Part shown: positions 29,595 to 36,995 of the stretch, piece after piece
Position numbering within the stretch: the stretch's first letter is position 1
How the letters are laid out: each line of letters starts with the position of its first letter
Virus record (IMG/VR): IMGVR_UViG_3300028394_000162
Location: 1 to 38,315 of that record
From: a virus
Reading direction: 5' to 3' (one strand)
DNA length: 38,315 nt
Program-made: the position numbers and the translations under genes
The notes under the pieces: model-generated
Seen by the model: the letters and a program-made list of their open reading frames with translations, nothing else
What the model was told of the DNA's origin: nothing
Database searches by the model: none

Positions 29595-31340
29595 ATGTCA
29601 CTAACTAAAGTTTCTTATTCAATGATTGATGGGGCGCCAGTCAACATTGTTGATTTTGGCAGTGGGACAGAAGTTGGCGCTTTGCTTCAAGCGGCAATTG
29701 ATTCTGGCGCAAAGTATATTCAAATTCCAGACGCAACAAATTGGACATGGACAACAAAAGTAGTTCTTCCAGAATTGTGGCGTGGAAGGATTGTTTCCTT
29801 GCAATCAAAAGCAGCAGCGAGTGCAATTGTTGCTACTACTGGCAACAACAATCCCTGCATTGACGCCCAAGGTGCGCTTTTTGTAGAGCTTGATGGTTTT
29901 AATGTACTAGCCAGCAATACAGGTGCAGGAGCTTCTGCCTGTTTTGTTGTTTTTGCAAGAATGCCTTCTGGAGCATCATCAAGCAACCACCGAGTAGTAA
30001 ATAATATAATTGAAGGGCCGTTTTATTATTGCTCAATTTATAATTGCGGCGGCGAAGAACTTTACTTTCAAAATAATTATGTTTCAATATACGGAACTTT
30101 AAACTCCGTACAATATAGAACCGCTTGTGTTGTTCACACATTGACTGAAGAGTCTTATTTTAGTGGAATCGTAACAAAAGCATCTAGAGCAAACGGAAGT
30201 TCTTGTTCTGCAATTCAACACGCTGGCGATAATTTTAAAAACTTCAACGTAGGCGGCTCTGCTATTTACGTTGGCCCAAATACAAATGACATTACGTTTG
30301 ATTTGTCTTATGGATACACCGCTGACAATAGCTACTTTTTAAGCCTTGGTGGTTATTTTAATAACATTAAATTAGGCGCGGAACGAGTAGAAACTACAAA
30401 AAACAGTCCTATTGTTTACTCGCCAGTTGCTCAAAGCTCCGGAAGTGTTATTCTTTACAAAGGTTCTTATTTAAGGGGTGGGGCCGTAAATGCTGCAAAA
30501 TCAGCAGTTAGCTTTACTGGTGGCACAACATCTAACACTGTGACCATTATTATTGATTCTGGCGTATCTTGGACAACACCTTTCACATCTGAACCAGAAG
30601 ATATTTATTTAATTAACTCTGTAAGAAAAACTATTTGTGACGTTAGTTTTTTAGGTGGTGGTCTTACTGCTGGAAGTCTTTACAGCTCCGTAGTCACAAT
30701 TGCATTTTTGTTAAACTCTTCAATTTCAATGGGATTGAGTTCAAATTTAATTGTGTCAACTTATTTTGGTGCAAATAAATTTTGGTTTTTTGGAGAGACA
30801 TCAAATCCTGGCCATGTTTTTAACAATGGTGCAAAATTTCAAGGAAGTAATGGGGTTAGTTTTACTGGTCAAACAACTACATTTAATGCTTCTTTTGGTG
30901 CTTACCCCGCAATTACATCAGTTGCAGACAGCGTATCAACATCTATACACTCTTACTTTTACAATCCAAATGGCGTAGTTGGTTCAATTACATCATTAGG
31001 CAGCGCAACATCCTATTTGACAAGTTCAGACCCCAGGCTAAAAACAATAACTGGCAAAATTACACCATCAAACGCTAAAATTTTTGTAATGGCATTGCAG
31101 CCAAAAACTGGAACATGGAATTCAAATGGTGAACCTTTTAGCGGTTTTTTAACTAACGATTACTCATTGGTTGACCCACCTGCTGTTTTTGGTAAATCAG
31201 ATGCAGTTGATGAAAAAGGAAATCCTGTTTATCAGCAAATGGAATATGGTTCAATGGCTTGGTGCGCAAACATGACTGCGCTAGTTCAGTCTTTAACTAT
31301 ACAAGTCGATGCTTTGAATGCAAAAGTAAATATTGCCTAA
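29595..31340 (+). CDS. Tailspike with S74-type intramolecular chaperone, 581 aa
   Basis: Residues 15-55 carry a pectate-lyase-like entry (VNIVDFGSGTEVGALLQAAIDSG, IQIPDATNWTW) followed by right-handed beta-helix-type repeats up to about 420. The C-terminus has SDPRLK (478-483), the Ser-Lys site of the Peptidase S74 chaperone family, then a final helix (ALVQSLTIQVDALNAKV) for trimerisation. A depolymerase or receptor-binding role is likely. The gene is clearly richer in A+T than its neighbours, which points to acquisition from another source. Confidence 0.85.
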   Translation: MSLTKVSYSMIDGAPVNIVDFGSGTEVGALLQAAIDSGAKYIQIPDATNWTWTTKVVLPELWRGRIVSLQSKAAASAIVATTGNNNPCIDAQGALFVELDGFNVLASNTGAGASACFVVFARMPSGASSSNHRVVNNIIEGPFYYCSIYNCGGEELYFQNNYVSIYGTLNSVQYRTACVVHTLTEESYFSGIVTKASRANGSSCSAIQHAGDNFKNFNVGGSAIYVGPNTNDITFDLSYGYTADNSYFLSLGGYFNNIKLGAERVETTKNSPIVYSPVAQSSGSVILYKGSYLRGGAVNAAKSAVSFTGGTTSNTVTIIIDSGVSWTTPFTSEPEDIYLINSVRKTICDVSFLGGGLTAGSLYSSVVTIAFLLNSSISMGLSSNLIVSTYFGANKFWFFGETSNPGHVFNNGAKFQGSNGVSFTGQTTTFNASFGAYPAITSVADSVSTSIHSYFYNPNGVVGSITSLGSATSYLTSSDPRLKTITGKITPSNAKIFVMALQPKTGTWNSNGEPFSGFLTNDYSLVDPPAVFGKSDAVDEKGNPVYQQMEYGSMAWCANMTALVQSLTIQVDALNAKVNIA

Positions 31341-31351
31341 AGGAAAATATC

Positions 31352-31693
31352 ATGGAATTCAAATGGTCAGTTAATAAAGTTACGGTCGCTGAAAACAATC
31401 TGGTTGTCAAAGTTGATTTGACAGTCACCGCTACTGATGGCGACAAAACAGCCTCTGCTGTTTACAATTGCAACTTAAAGCGTGGTGAAACCTTTATTCC
31501 TTACGACCAACTTACAGAAGATCAAGTCCTTGCTTGGTGTTTTGCGCCTGTTGTTACCACTTGGACAGACTTACAAAATGTCCAGCAATCATCTACCCGT
31601 CTTATCAAAGATGAAGGTGAAGCACAAGTAGCTGAACAAATTGCTCGTCAGTTGGCACAAAAAGCCGTAGAACTTGCTTTGCCTTGGGCATAA
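31352..31693 (+). CDS. Conserved phage protein, 113 aa, unknown function
   Basis: AAAGGAAAATATC before ATG 31352 decides the start; the longer frame begins inside the tailspike. MEFKWSVNKVTVAENNLVVKV is followed by LTVTATDGDKTASAVYNCNLKRG and a helical QQSSTRLIKDEGEAQ segment. A small beta-sandwich protein commonly found close to phage fibre or head genes; role unknown. Confidence 0.72.
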   Translation: MEFKWSVNKVTVAENNLVVKVDLTVTATDGDKTASAVYNCNLKRGETFIPYDQLTEDQVLAWCFAPVVTTWTDLQNVQQSSTRLIKDEGEAQVAEQIARQLAQKAVELALPWA

Positions 31694-31739
31694 ATTCCAG
31701 CATAATGCTGAAAACACCGTATCGGCCAGGTTGACCGAG

Positions 31740-31753
31740 GAATCTTAGGATTC
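31740..31753 (+). promoter_or_regulatory. Small hairpin covering the scaffold gene ribosome site
   Basis: GAATC-TTAG-GATTC forms a 5-bp stem with a 4-nt loop. The Shine-Dalgarno-like AGGA (31747-31750, 9 bases before ATG 31760) lies partly in the loop and partly in the stem, so folding could reduce scaffold translation. A second, more distant GAGG (31737-31740) precedes the stem. Confidence 0.4.
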
Positions 31754-31759
31754 GTTTAA

Positions 31760-32536
31760 ATGACTGAAGAAGTCCAAGCCCTAGCGGAAGTAGACTCCGC
31801 GCCAACCACGGATGTGACGGCCACACCTGAAGTTGCTGAAAGTACGCCGGAAGTAGCTGAAACACAGCCTGCCAAGACATTCTCGCAAGAGGAACTTGAC
31901 GCTGCAATCGGCAAACGCCTCGCAAGAGAGCAACGTAAGTGGGAACGAGATCAAGCGCAGCGTCAGTCTGAACAACAGACGTTGAGAGCCGCCCCAACAG
32001 CATCCGCTGACCAGTTCGAGTCTACTGAAGCCTATGCGGAAGCACTGGCCCTCCAGAAAGCCGAAGAACTGATCGCCAAGCGTGAAGCTGCCAAGCAGCA
32101 GTCGCAAGTTCTTGAGAGCTACCACGATCTTGAGGAAGAAGCACGGACGAAGTACGACGACTTTGAACAAGTTGCCTACAACCCCAAACTTCCAGTCACG
32201 AACGTGATGGCTGAAGCGATCCAGTCTTCTGAGATTGGGCCTGAGTTAGCGTACTACCTCGGCTCAAACCCAAAGGAAGCGGACCGTATCTCGCGTATGA
32301 CGCCACTCGGTCAGGCGAAAGAGATTGGGAAAATTGAGGCCAAATTGGTTTCAGCGCCCCCGGTCAAAAAAACAACTTCTGCACCAGCGCCAATTTCGCC
32401 GGTGACTGCGCGGTCCTCTGGATCGCCTGCTTATGACACTACTGATCCTCGGTCTACCAAGACCATGAGTGATTCGCAGTGGATTGAAGCTGAACGCAGA
32501 CGCCAGCAAAAGAAGTGGGAAGCGCAGAACCGCTAA
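31760..32536 (+). CDS. Scaffolding protein, 258 aa
   Basis: Lies directly before the coat gene. A disordered acidic N-terminus (TPEVAESTPEVAETQPAK) leads to a long charged coiled-coil (EELDAAIGKRLAREQRKWER, QKAEELIAKREAAKQQ) and a basic C-terminus (WIEAERRRQQKKWEAQNR). In P22 the basic helix-turn-helix end binds coat; this tail fits that role. It directs prohead assembly and leaves before DNA enters. Length is slightly below P22 gp8. Confidence 0.9.
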   Translation: MTEEVQALAEVDSAPTTDVTATPEVAESTPEVAETQPAKTFSQEELDAAIGKRLAREQRKWERDQAQRQSEQQTLRAAPTASADQFESTEAYAEALALQKAEELIAKREAAKQQSQVLESYHDLEEEARTKYDDFEQVAYNPKLPVTNVMAEAIQSSEIGPELAYYLGSNPKEADRISRMTPLGQAKEIGKIEAKLVSAPPVKKTTSAPAPISPVTARSSGSPAYDTTDPRSTKTMSDSQWIEAERRRQQKKWEAQNR

Positions 32537-32562
32537 CTTTGACTTTTTAAAGGAATACTAAC

Positions 32563-33765
32563 GTGTCCAATTCTATCTTAACAATTGACATGATCACAAG
32601 AAAGAGTCTCGAAATCCTCGAGAATAACCTTGTGATCACCCGTAACGTGAACCGCCAGTACGATGACAGCTTCGCTGTCAATGGTGCAAAAATCGGTTCA
32701 ACTTTGCGTATCCGTTTGCCCGACCGCGCTTTGGTGACCGACGGTGCCGCCCTGCAAGTTCAGGACGACAACGAACAGTTCACTACTTTGACCGTTGCTA
32801 GCCAAAAGCACATCGGTGTCAACTTCACATCCGCTGAATTGACCATGCAGTTGGACGACTTTGCTGAGCGTGTCTTGAAACCACGTATCTCTCAGTTGGC
32901 CTCCAGCATTGACGCTGACGTTGCTAACAGCTACAAGTTCATCGGTAACACCGTTGGTACTCCAGGCACCACTCCTTCGACTTCTTTGGTGCTGTTGCAA
33001 GCCCAGCAGAAGCTGAACGAGAACGCTGCCGTGATGAACCCACGTTACGCTACCGTCAACCCTGCCGCTAACGCTGGTTTGGTTGAAGGCATGAAAGGTC
33101 TGTTCAATCCTACTGACACTATCAGCCGCCAATTCAAGAATGGCATGATGGGCGTTGGCGTGTTGGGCTTTGACGAGATCAACATGTCTCAGTCGATCAA
33201 GCAGTTCACAACCGGTTCGCGTGCTGCCACTGGCGGTACAACTTCTGCTGCTGTGACCGCTGAAGGCGCAACCACCATCGCAATGACCGTTGGTTCTGGC
33301 GTGACAGTTAAGCAAGGCGACGTGTTCACCGTGGCTGACTGCTATGCTGTGAACCCACAGACCCGCGAGTCAACTGGTTCTTTGTTCCAGTTCGTGGCTG
33401 TTGCTGACGCTACTGCTGTTAGCACCGCTATCACTGTGACCGTGGCTCCAATGTACTCGGCCAACAATGCTTTGGCTACCGTGGATGCTTTGCCTGGTAA
33501 CAGCAAAGCTGTCGTGTTTGTCGGCGCTGCCTCAACTCAGTACCCACAAAACTTGGTGTACCACAAAGATGCCATCACCTTTGCAACTGCTGACTTGCTG
33601 TTGCCACAAGGTGTTGACATGGCTGCTCGCGCTGTTCACAACGGTATCAGCTTGCGTGTCGTGCGCCAGTACGACATCAACAACGACCGCCTGCCTTGCC
33701 GTATTGACGTTTTGTACGGTTTCGGCGTGATCCGTCCACAAATGGCCGTCCGCATGTGGGGCTAA
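32563..33765 (+). CDS. Major capsid protein, P22 coat family, 400 aa
   Basis: Follows scaffold with a good AAAGGAATACTAAC site and a GTG-ATG-free clear start. ITRKSLEILENNLVITRNVNRQYDDSF, GSTLRIRLPDRA, FAERVLKPRISQLASSIDADV and the ending ITFATADLLLPQG, RQYDINNDRLPCRIDVLYGFGVIRP identify the P22 coat (HK97-fold) family. The inserted domain (about 200-300) is Thr/Ala-rich. Its G+C-balanced, strongly biased codon use is like that of a highly expressed gene. Terminator follows at once. Confidence 0.95.
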   Translation: MSNSILTIDMITRKSLEILENNLVITRNVNRQYDDSFAVNGAKIGSTLRIRLPDRALVTDGAALQVQDDNEQFTTLTVASQKHIGVNFTSAELTMQLDDFAERVLKPRISQLASSIDADVANSYKFIGNTVGTPGTTPSTSLVLLQAQQKLNENAAVMNPRYATVNPAANAGLVEGMKGLFNPTDTISRQFKNGMMGVGVLGFDEINMSQSIKQFTTGSRAATGGTTSAAVTAEGATTIAMTVGSGVTVKQGDVFTVADCYAVNPQTRESTGSLFQFVAVADATAVSTAITVTVAPMYSANNALATVDALPGNSKAVVFVGAASTQYPQNLVYHKDAITFATADLLLPQGVDMAARAVHNGISLRVVRQYDINNDRLPCRIDVLYGFGVIRPQMAVRMWG

Positions 33766-33773
33766 ATTGAAAT

Positions 33774-33803
33774 GGGGACCTCGGTCCCCTTTCATTCGTT
33801 TTA
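33774..33803 (+). terminator. Intrinsic terminator after the coat gene
   Basis: GGGGACC (33774-33780), two-base loop-closing TC, GGTCCCC (33783-33789), then TTTCATTCGTTTT. The stem is perfect; the T-run is interrupted, so read-through into the next gene is likely. First of three terminators that each follow one gene. Confidence 0.85.
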
Positions 33804-33823
33804 ATCTTTTTAAGGAAATTATC

Positions 33824-34231
33824 ATGGCTTTACCTAATGGCGCAGGCGGTTATCAAGTTGGTGCAGGCAACCGCGCAGAAACTATCATGGGCGCAATGGC
33901 CGCCCCTCAGACAGCTACGGCTACAGCAACCCTGACAGCAGCTCAAATTGTTAACCAGATGTTGGTGGCTAACCCCTCCGCAACTGCTGCGACATACACG
34001 CTGCCTACAGGCGCGTTGATCGACGCTGCTGTTCCTAACGCTACTGTTGGCAGCACCTTTGACTTGTCAATTGTCAACATTGGCACTGCCTCTGGTGCAG
34101 TGACTTTGGCAGTCAGCACTGGTGTGACCGATGGCGGCAACGCTGTGGTTGCCATCGCTGTGACAACTAGCCAGTTGTTCCGCTTCCGCAAGACTGGTGA
34201 CGGCACTTACGTTGTGTATCGTATTGGCTAA
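33824..34231 (+). CDS. Capsid surface (decoration-type) protein, 135 aa
   Basis: The start at 33824 follows TAAGGAAATTATC; the open frame from 33767 begins in the coat terminator and is not real. LTAAQIVNQMLVANPSATAATYTLP, FDLSIVNIGTASGAVTLAV and the ending FRFRKTGDGTYVVYRIG form a pattern I know from phage proteins next to coat genes. A capsid surface or stabilising protein is likely. Confidence 0.75.
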   Translation: MALPNGAGGYQVGAGNRAETIMGAMAAPQTATATATLTAAQIVNQMLVANPSATAATYTLPTGALIDAAVPNATVGSTFDLSIVNIGTASGAVTLAVSTGVTDGGNAVVAIAVTTSQLFRFRKTGDGTYVVYRIG

Positions 34232-34238
34232 ATTAAAT

Positions 34239-34260
34239 GGGGGCTTCGGCCCCCGTTTTT
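34239..34260 (+). terminator. Intrinsic terminator with UUCG tetraloop
   Basis: GGGGGC (34239-34244), TTCG, GCCCCC (34249-34254), G and TTTTT to 34260. Very stable, textbook structure between the two small surface-type genes. Confidence 0.95.
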
Positions 34261-34272
34261 AAAGGACACAAT

Positions 34273-34590
34273 ATGCCTAATACAAAACCCGTTGGCGTTG
34301 CTTATAGCGACCCCGAATTGACTGCTGGTACTACCATCACTGGTGCGACTATCACTGGCTCTACTTCAACAGGTGCTACCGTTAGCGGCACGTTTACTTC
34401 AACTGCGACTACTGGCGCAGTGATTGCAAACGCTACTGCTGGTCTGTACTTTTTGACGACTGCTATCACTGCAAACGTGACTACAACCACTGTGCCTGTC
34501 GGCTCAATTGCAACTACAACCAATGCTACTGGCACTGGTAAGTTGTTTATTTCTGACGGCTCTAAATGGCAGTTTGCTGTTGTTGCCTAA
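34273..34590 (+). CDS. Thr-rich surface protein, 105 aa, paralogous N-terminus
   Basis: AAAGGACACAAT before ATG 34273 sets the start. MPNTKPVGVAYSDPELTAG matches the beginning of the 143-residue gene at 24696. Residues 20-75 are a TITGATITGSTSTGATVSG-type repetitive beta region with hydrophilic Thr, followed by GKLFISDGSKWQFAVVA, a fibre-like last strand. A decoration or short spike component is likely. It has its own terminator. Confidence 0.7.
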   Translation: MPNTKPVGVAYSDPELTAGTTITGATITGSTSTGATVSGTFTSTATTGAVIANATAGLYFLTTAITANVTTTTVPVGSIATTTNATGTGKLFISDGSKWQFAVVA

Positions 34591-34593
34591 ACT

Positions 34594-34620
34594 AAATGGG
34601 GGCTAATTACCCCCATTTTT
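34594..34620 (+). terminator. Intrinsic terminator after the third capsid-region gene
   Basis: AAATGGGGG (34594-34602) and CCCCCATTT (34610-34618) form a perfect 9-bp stem with a 7-nt loop, running into TTTTT. Closes the coat-surface gene block. Confidence 0.92.
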
Positions 34621-34624
34621 AATT

Positions 34625-34813
34625 ATGAACATTGTCATGACCCACCCCATCCACGGCGCTAAAGTTGCCACGATGGAAGCTGAAGCTGAAGCAGATGAGC
34701 AAAACGGCTGGATGCGCTACAATCCCGATACGCCTTCAGACTCTGAAGAAGCGGCCAACACACTTGTTGTAAAGCGCAAATACACCCGTAAGGTGGAAAC
34801 TGAAGGAGTCTGA
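34625..34813 (+). CDS. Small neck-region protein, 62 aa
   Basis: HPIHGAKVATMEAEAEADEQNGW and the ending VVKRKYTRKVETEGV match small proteins placed ahead of gp4-like genes in many podoviruses. No ribosome site precedes ATG 34625, which lies 5 bases after a terminator T-run; ATG 34637 (MTHP) is an alternative. Translation may require read-through transcription. Role unknown. Confidence 0.7.
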   Translation: MNIVMTHPIHGAKVATMEAEAEADEQNGWMRYNPDTPSDSEEAANTLVVKRKYTRKVETEGV

Positions 34814-34815
34814 GC

Positions 34816-35529
34816 ATGACCACGTACACCGCTGGCCAACAAATTGAACGAGCGCTTAGGCTGCTCGGCGTGCTTGCCGAAGGTGAAACACCGTCTGCTG
34901 CTACTTCTCAAGACGCCTTAATGGCGCTCAACCAAATGATCGACAGTTGGAACACTGAGCGATTGGCTGTCTTCTCCACACAAGATCAAGTATTCACATG
35001 GCCGTCTGGCCTGATCAGCCGCACACTTGGCCCGTCGGGCGACTTTGTGGGCAACCGTCCTATTTTGCTTGATGATGCCACATACTTTGTGGCGCCCAAC
35101 GGCGTGTCGTATGGCATCAAAATGATCAATCAGCAGCAGTACGATGGTATTGCTGTCAAGACCGTGACATCCACGTATCCGCAGGTCATGTTTACCAACA
35201 TGTCGTTCCCCGACATTGAAATGTTCATCTACCCTCGTCCAACTCAGGACATGGTGTGGCACTTCATTTCGGTTGAGGAACTAAACAAACCCGCTGATCT
35301 GTCCACGGTCTTGTACTACCCACCAGGCTATCTGCGTGCGTTCACGTACAACTTGGCGATGGAGTTTGCCCCTGAGTTTGGCGTCGAGCCAAGCCCCCAA
35401 GTGCAGCGCATCGCCATGACCAGCAAGCGCGATCTCAAACGCATCAACAACCCGGACGATGTGATGGCAATGCCGTACTCCATGATCGCCACTCGCCAGC
35501 GCTTTAACGTCTACGCCGGAAACTACTGA
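34816..35529 (+). CDS. Tail accessory factor gp4-like head-tail adaptor, 237 aa
   Basis: GAAGGAG lies before ATG 34816. AGQQIERALRLLGVLAEGE, DALMALNQMIDSWNTERL and the C-terminal helix SKRDLKRINNP match the P22 gp4-type tail accessory family, which binds below the portal and seals DNA. The middle (FTWPSGLISRTLGPSGDFVG) is a beta insert, making it longer than P22 gp4 (166 aa). The stop overlaps the gp10-like start. Confidence 0.88.
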   Translation: MTTYTAGQQIERALRLLGVLAEGETPSAATSQDALMALNQMIDSWNTERLAVFSTQDQVFTWPSGLISRTLGPSGDFVGNRPILLDDATYFVAPNGVSYGIKMINQQQYDGIAVKTVTSTYPQVMFTNMSFPDIEMFIYPRPTQDMVWHFISVEELNKPADLSTVLYYPPGYLRAFTYNLAMEFAPEFGVEPSPQVQRIAMTSKRDLKRINNPDDVMAMPYSMIATRQRFNVYAGNY

Positions 35530-36995
35530 TGAAGTCGCCCATTCTCGGTTCGGCCTATGTAGCCCGGTCTGTCAATGCGGCAGACAACCGGATGATCAAC
35601 CTGTTCCCGGAGATCATTCCAGAGGGCGGCACTGAGCCTGCGTTTCTAAACCGCGCCCCAGGATTAAAGTTTCTTAAGCTCGTTGGCACTGGCCCTATTC
35701 GTGCGCTGTGGGCGCACCAGACCAACGGCAGCGACTTCTACGTAGTGTCGGGCTATGAGGTCTACAAAATGACCAGCTTGACCGCCACGCCCATCAAGAT
35801 CGGTGATGTGTCGGGCACTGGGCCTGTCTCAATCGCCGATAACGGCGCTGTAATCTTCTTTGCTTGCGGTGGCCCCAGCTACACGTATTACGAGCCTACG
35901 GGCGAGTTTAATCAGATTACAGACCCCAATTTTCCCGGCGCTTTGACTGTGGCCTACATCGACAACCTGTTTGTGTTCAACGAACCTAACAGCCAGCGCA
36001 TTTGGAGCGTAGATACGGTCAACCCAAACACAGGCGACTACATCTACCCGCTGGTGTTTAACGCACTGGATTTTGCATCTGCTGACGGTTCGCCCGACGG
36101 CGTAGTTGCCATCAACGTGGACCACCGCCAGATGTGGGTGTTTGGTACTGACTCGGTTGAAGTCTGGTACAACGCTGGCTTGGCCAACTTTCCGCTGACC
36201 AACATCCAAGGCGCGTTTAACGAGATCGGCTGCGTAGCGCCATTCTCTGTTGCCAAGCTGGATAACACGCTGTGGTGGTTGGGCACAGACGCCCGTGGGC
36301 AAGGTATTGTTTATCGGGCGCAGGGCTACGGCGCAGCGCGGGTGTCCACGCACGCCATTGAGTACGCTATCGCACAGTACGGCAACATCTCAGACGCGCT
36401 GGCATACACATACCAGCAAGAAGGCCACAGCTTTTACGTGCTGACCTTTCCATCGGCCAACGCCACTTGGGTCTACGACGTGGCCACGCAAGCCTGGCAT
36501 GAGCGTGCCGGATGGTTTAATGGCGAGTTTATGCGCCACCGTAGTAACTGCCAGTGCAACTTTGGCGGCAACATCATTGTGGGCGATTTTGAAAACGGCA
36601 TCATTTACACGTTTGACTTGGACGTTTACGCAGACAACAGTCGGCCCCAAAAGTGGCTGCGCTCTTGGCGTGCGCTGCCCACTGGCCAAAACAATTTAAA
36701 GCGCACCGCGCAGCACACGCTTCAGTTGGAATGCGAGTCGGGCGTTGGTTTAAACGGCGGCCAAGGTAGTGACCCCGAGGTCATGTTGCGTTTCTCAGAT
36801 GATGGTGGCCATACTTGGTCAAACGAACACTGGTCCAAGATGGGCAAGATCGGCCAATACTACAAGCGCGTCTTTTGGCGTCGTTTGGGTATGACGCTCA
36901 AGTTGCGCGACCGGGTGTATGAAATCTCGGGCACTGACCCCATTAAAATTGACATCATGGGCGCTGAAATTATTGCTTCACCAACAAACGCATAA
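35529..36995 (+). CDS. Packaged DNA stabilisation protein, gp10-like, 488 aa
   Basis: Similar in length to P22 gp10 (472 aa). It begins SPILGSAYVARSVNAADNRM with NLFPEIIPEGG, and contains GTDSVEVWYNAGLANFP and GCVAPFSVAKLDNTLWWLG, hallmarks of the family (PF11134). It forms the hub of the tail between gp4-type adaptor and needle, where tailspikes attach. TAATG overlap with the next gene indicates coupled translation. Confidence 0.93.
   Translation: MKSPILGSAYVARSVNAADNRMINLFPEIIPEGGTEPAFLNRAPGLKFLKLVGTGPIRALWAHQTNGSDFYVVSGYEVYKMTSLTATPIKIGDVSGTGPVSIADNGAVIFFACGGPSYTYYEPTGEFNQITDPNFPGALTVAYIDNLFVFNEPNSQRIWSVDTVNPNTGDYIYPLVFNALDFASADGSPDGVVAINVDHRQMWVFGTDSVEVWYNAGLANFPLTNIQGAFNEIGCVAPFSVAKLDNTLWWLGTDARGQGIVYRAQGYGAARVSTHAIEYAIAQYGNISDALAYTYQQEGHSFYVLTFPSANATWVYDVATQAWHERAGWFNGEFMRHRSNCQCNFGGNIIVGDFENGIIYTFDLDVYADNSRPQKWLRSWRALPTGQNNLKRTAQHTLQLECESGVGLNGGQGSDPEVMLRFSDDGGHTWSNEHWSKMGKIGQYYKRVFWRRLGMTLKLRDRVYEISGTDPIKIDIMGAEIIASPTNA

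Noticed and set aside
31698-31710. Hairpin CAGCA-TAA-TGCTG after the 113-residue gene as terminator
   Set aside because: Only a 5-bp stem followed by AAAA, not T; too weak to call.
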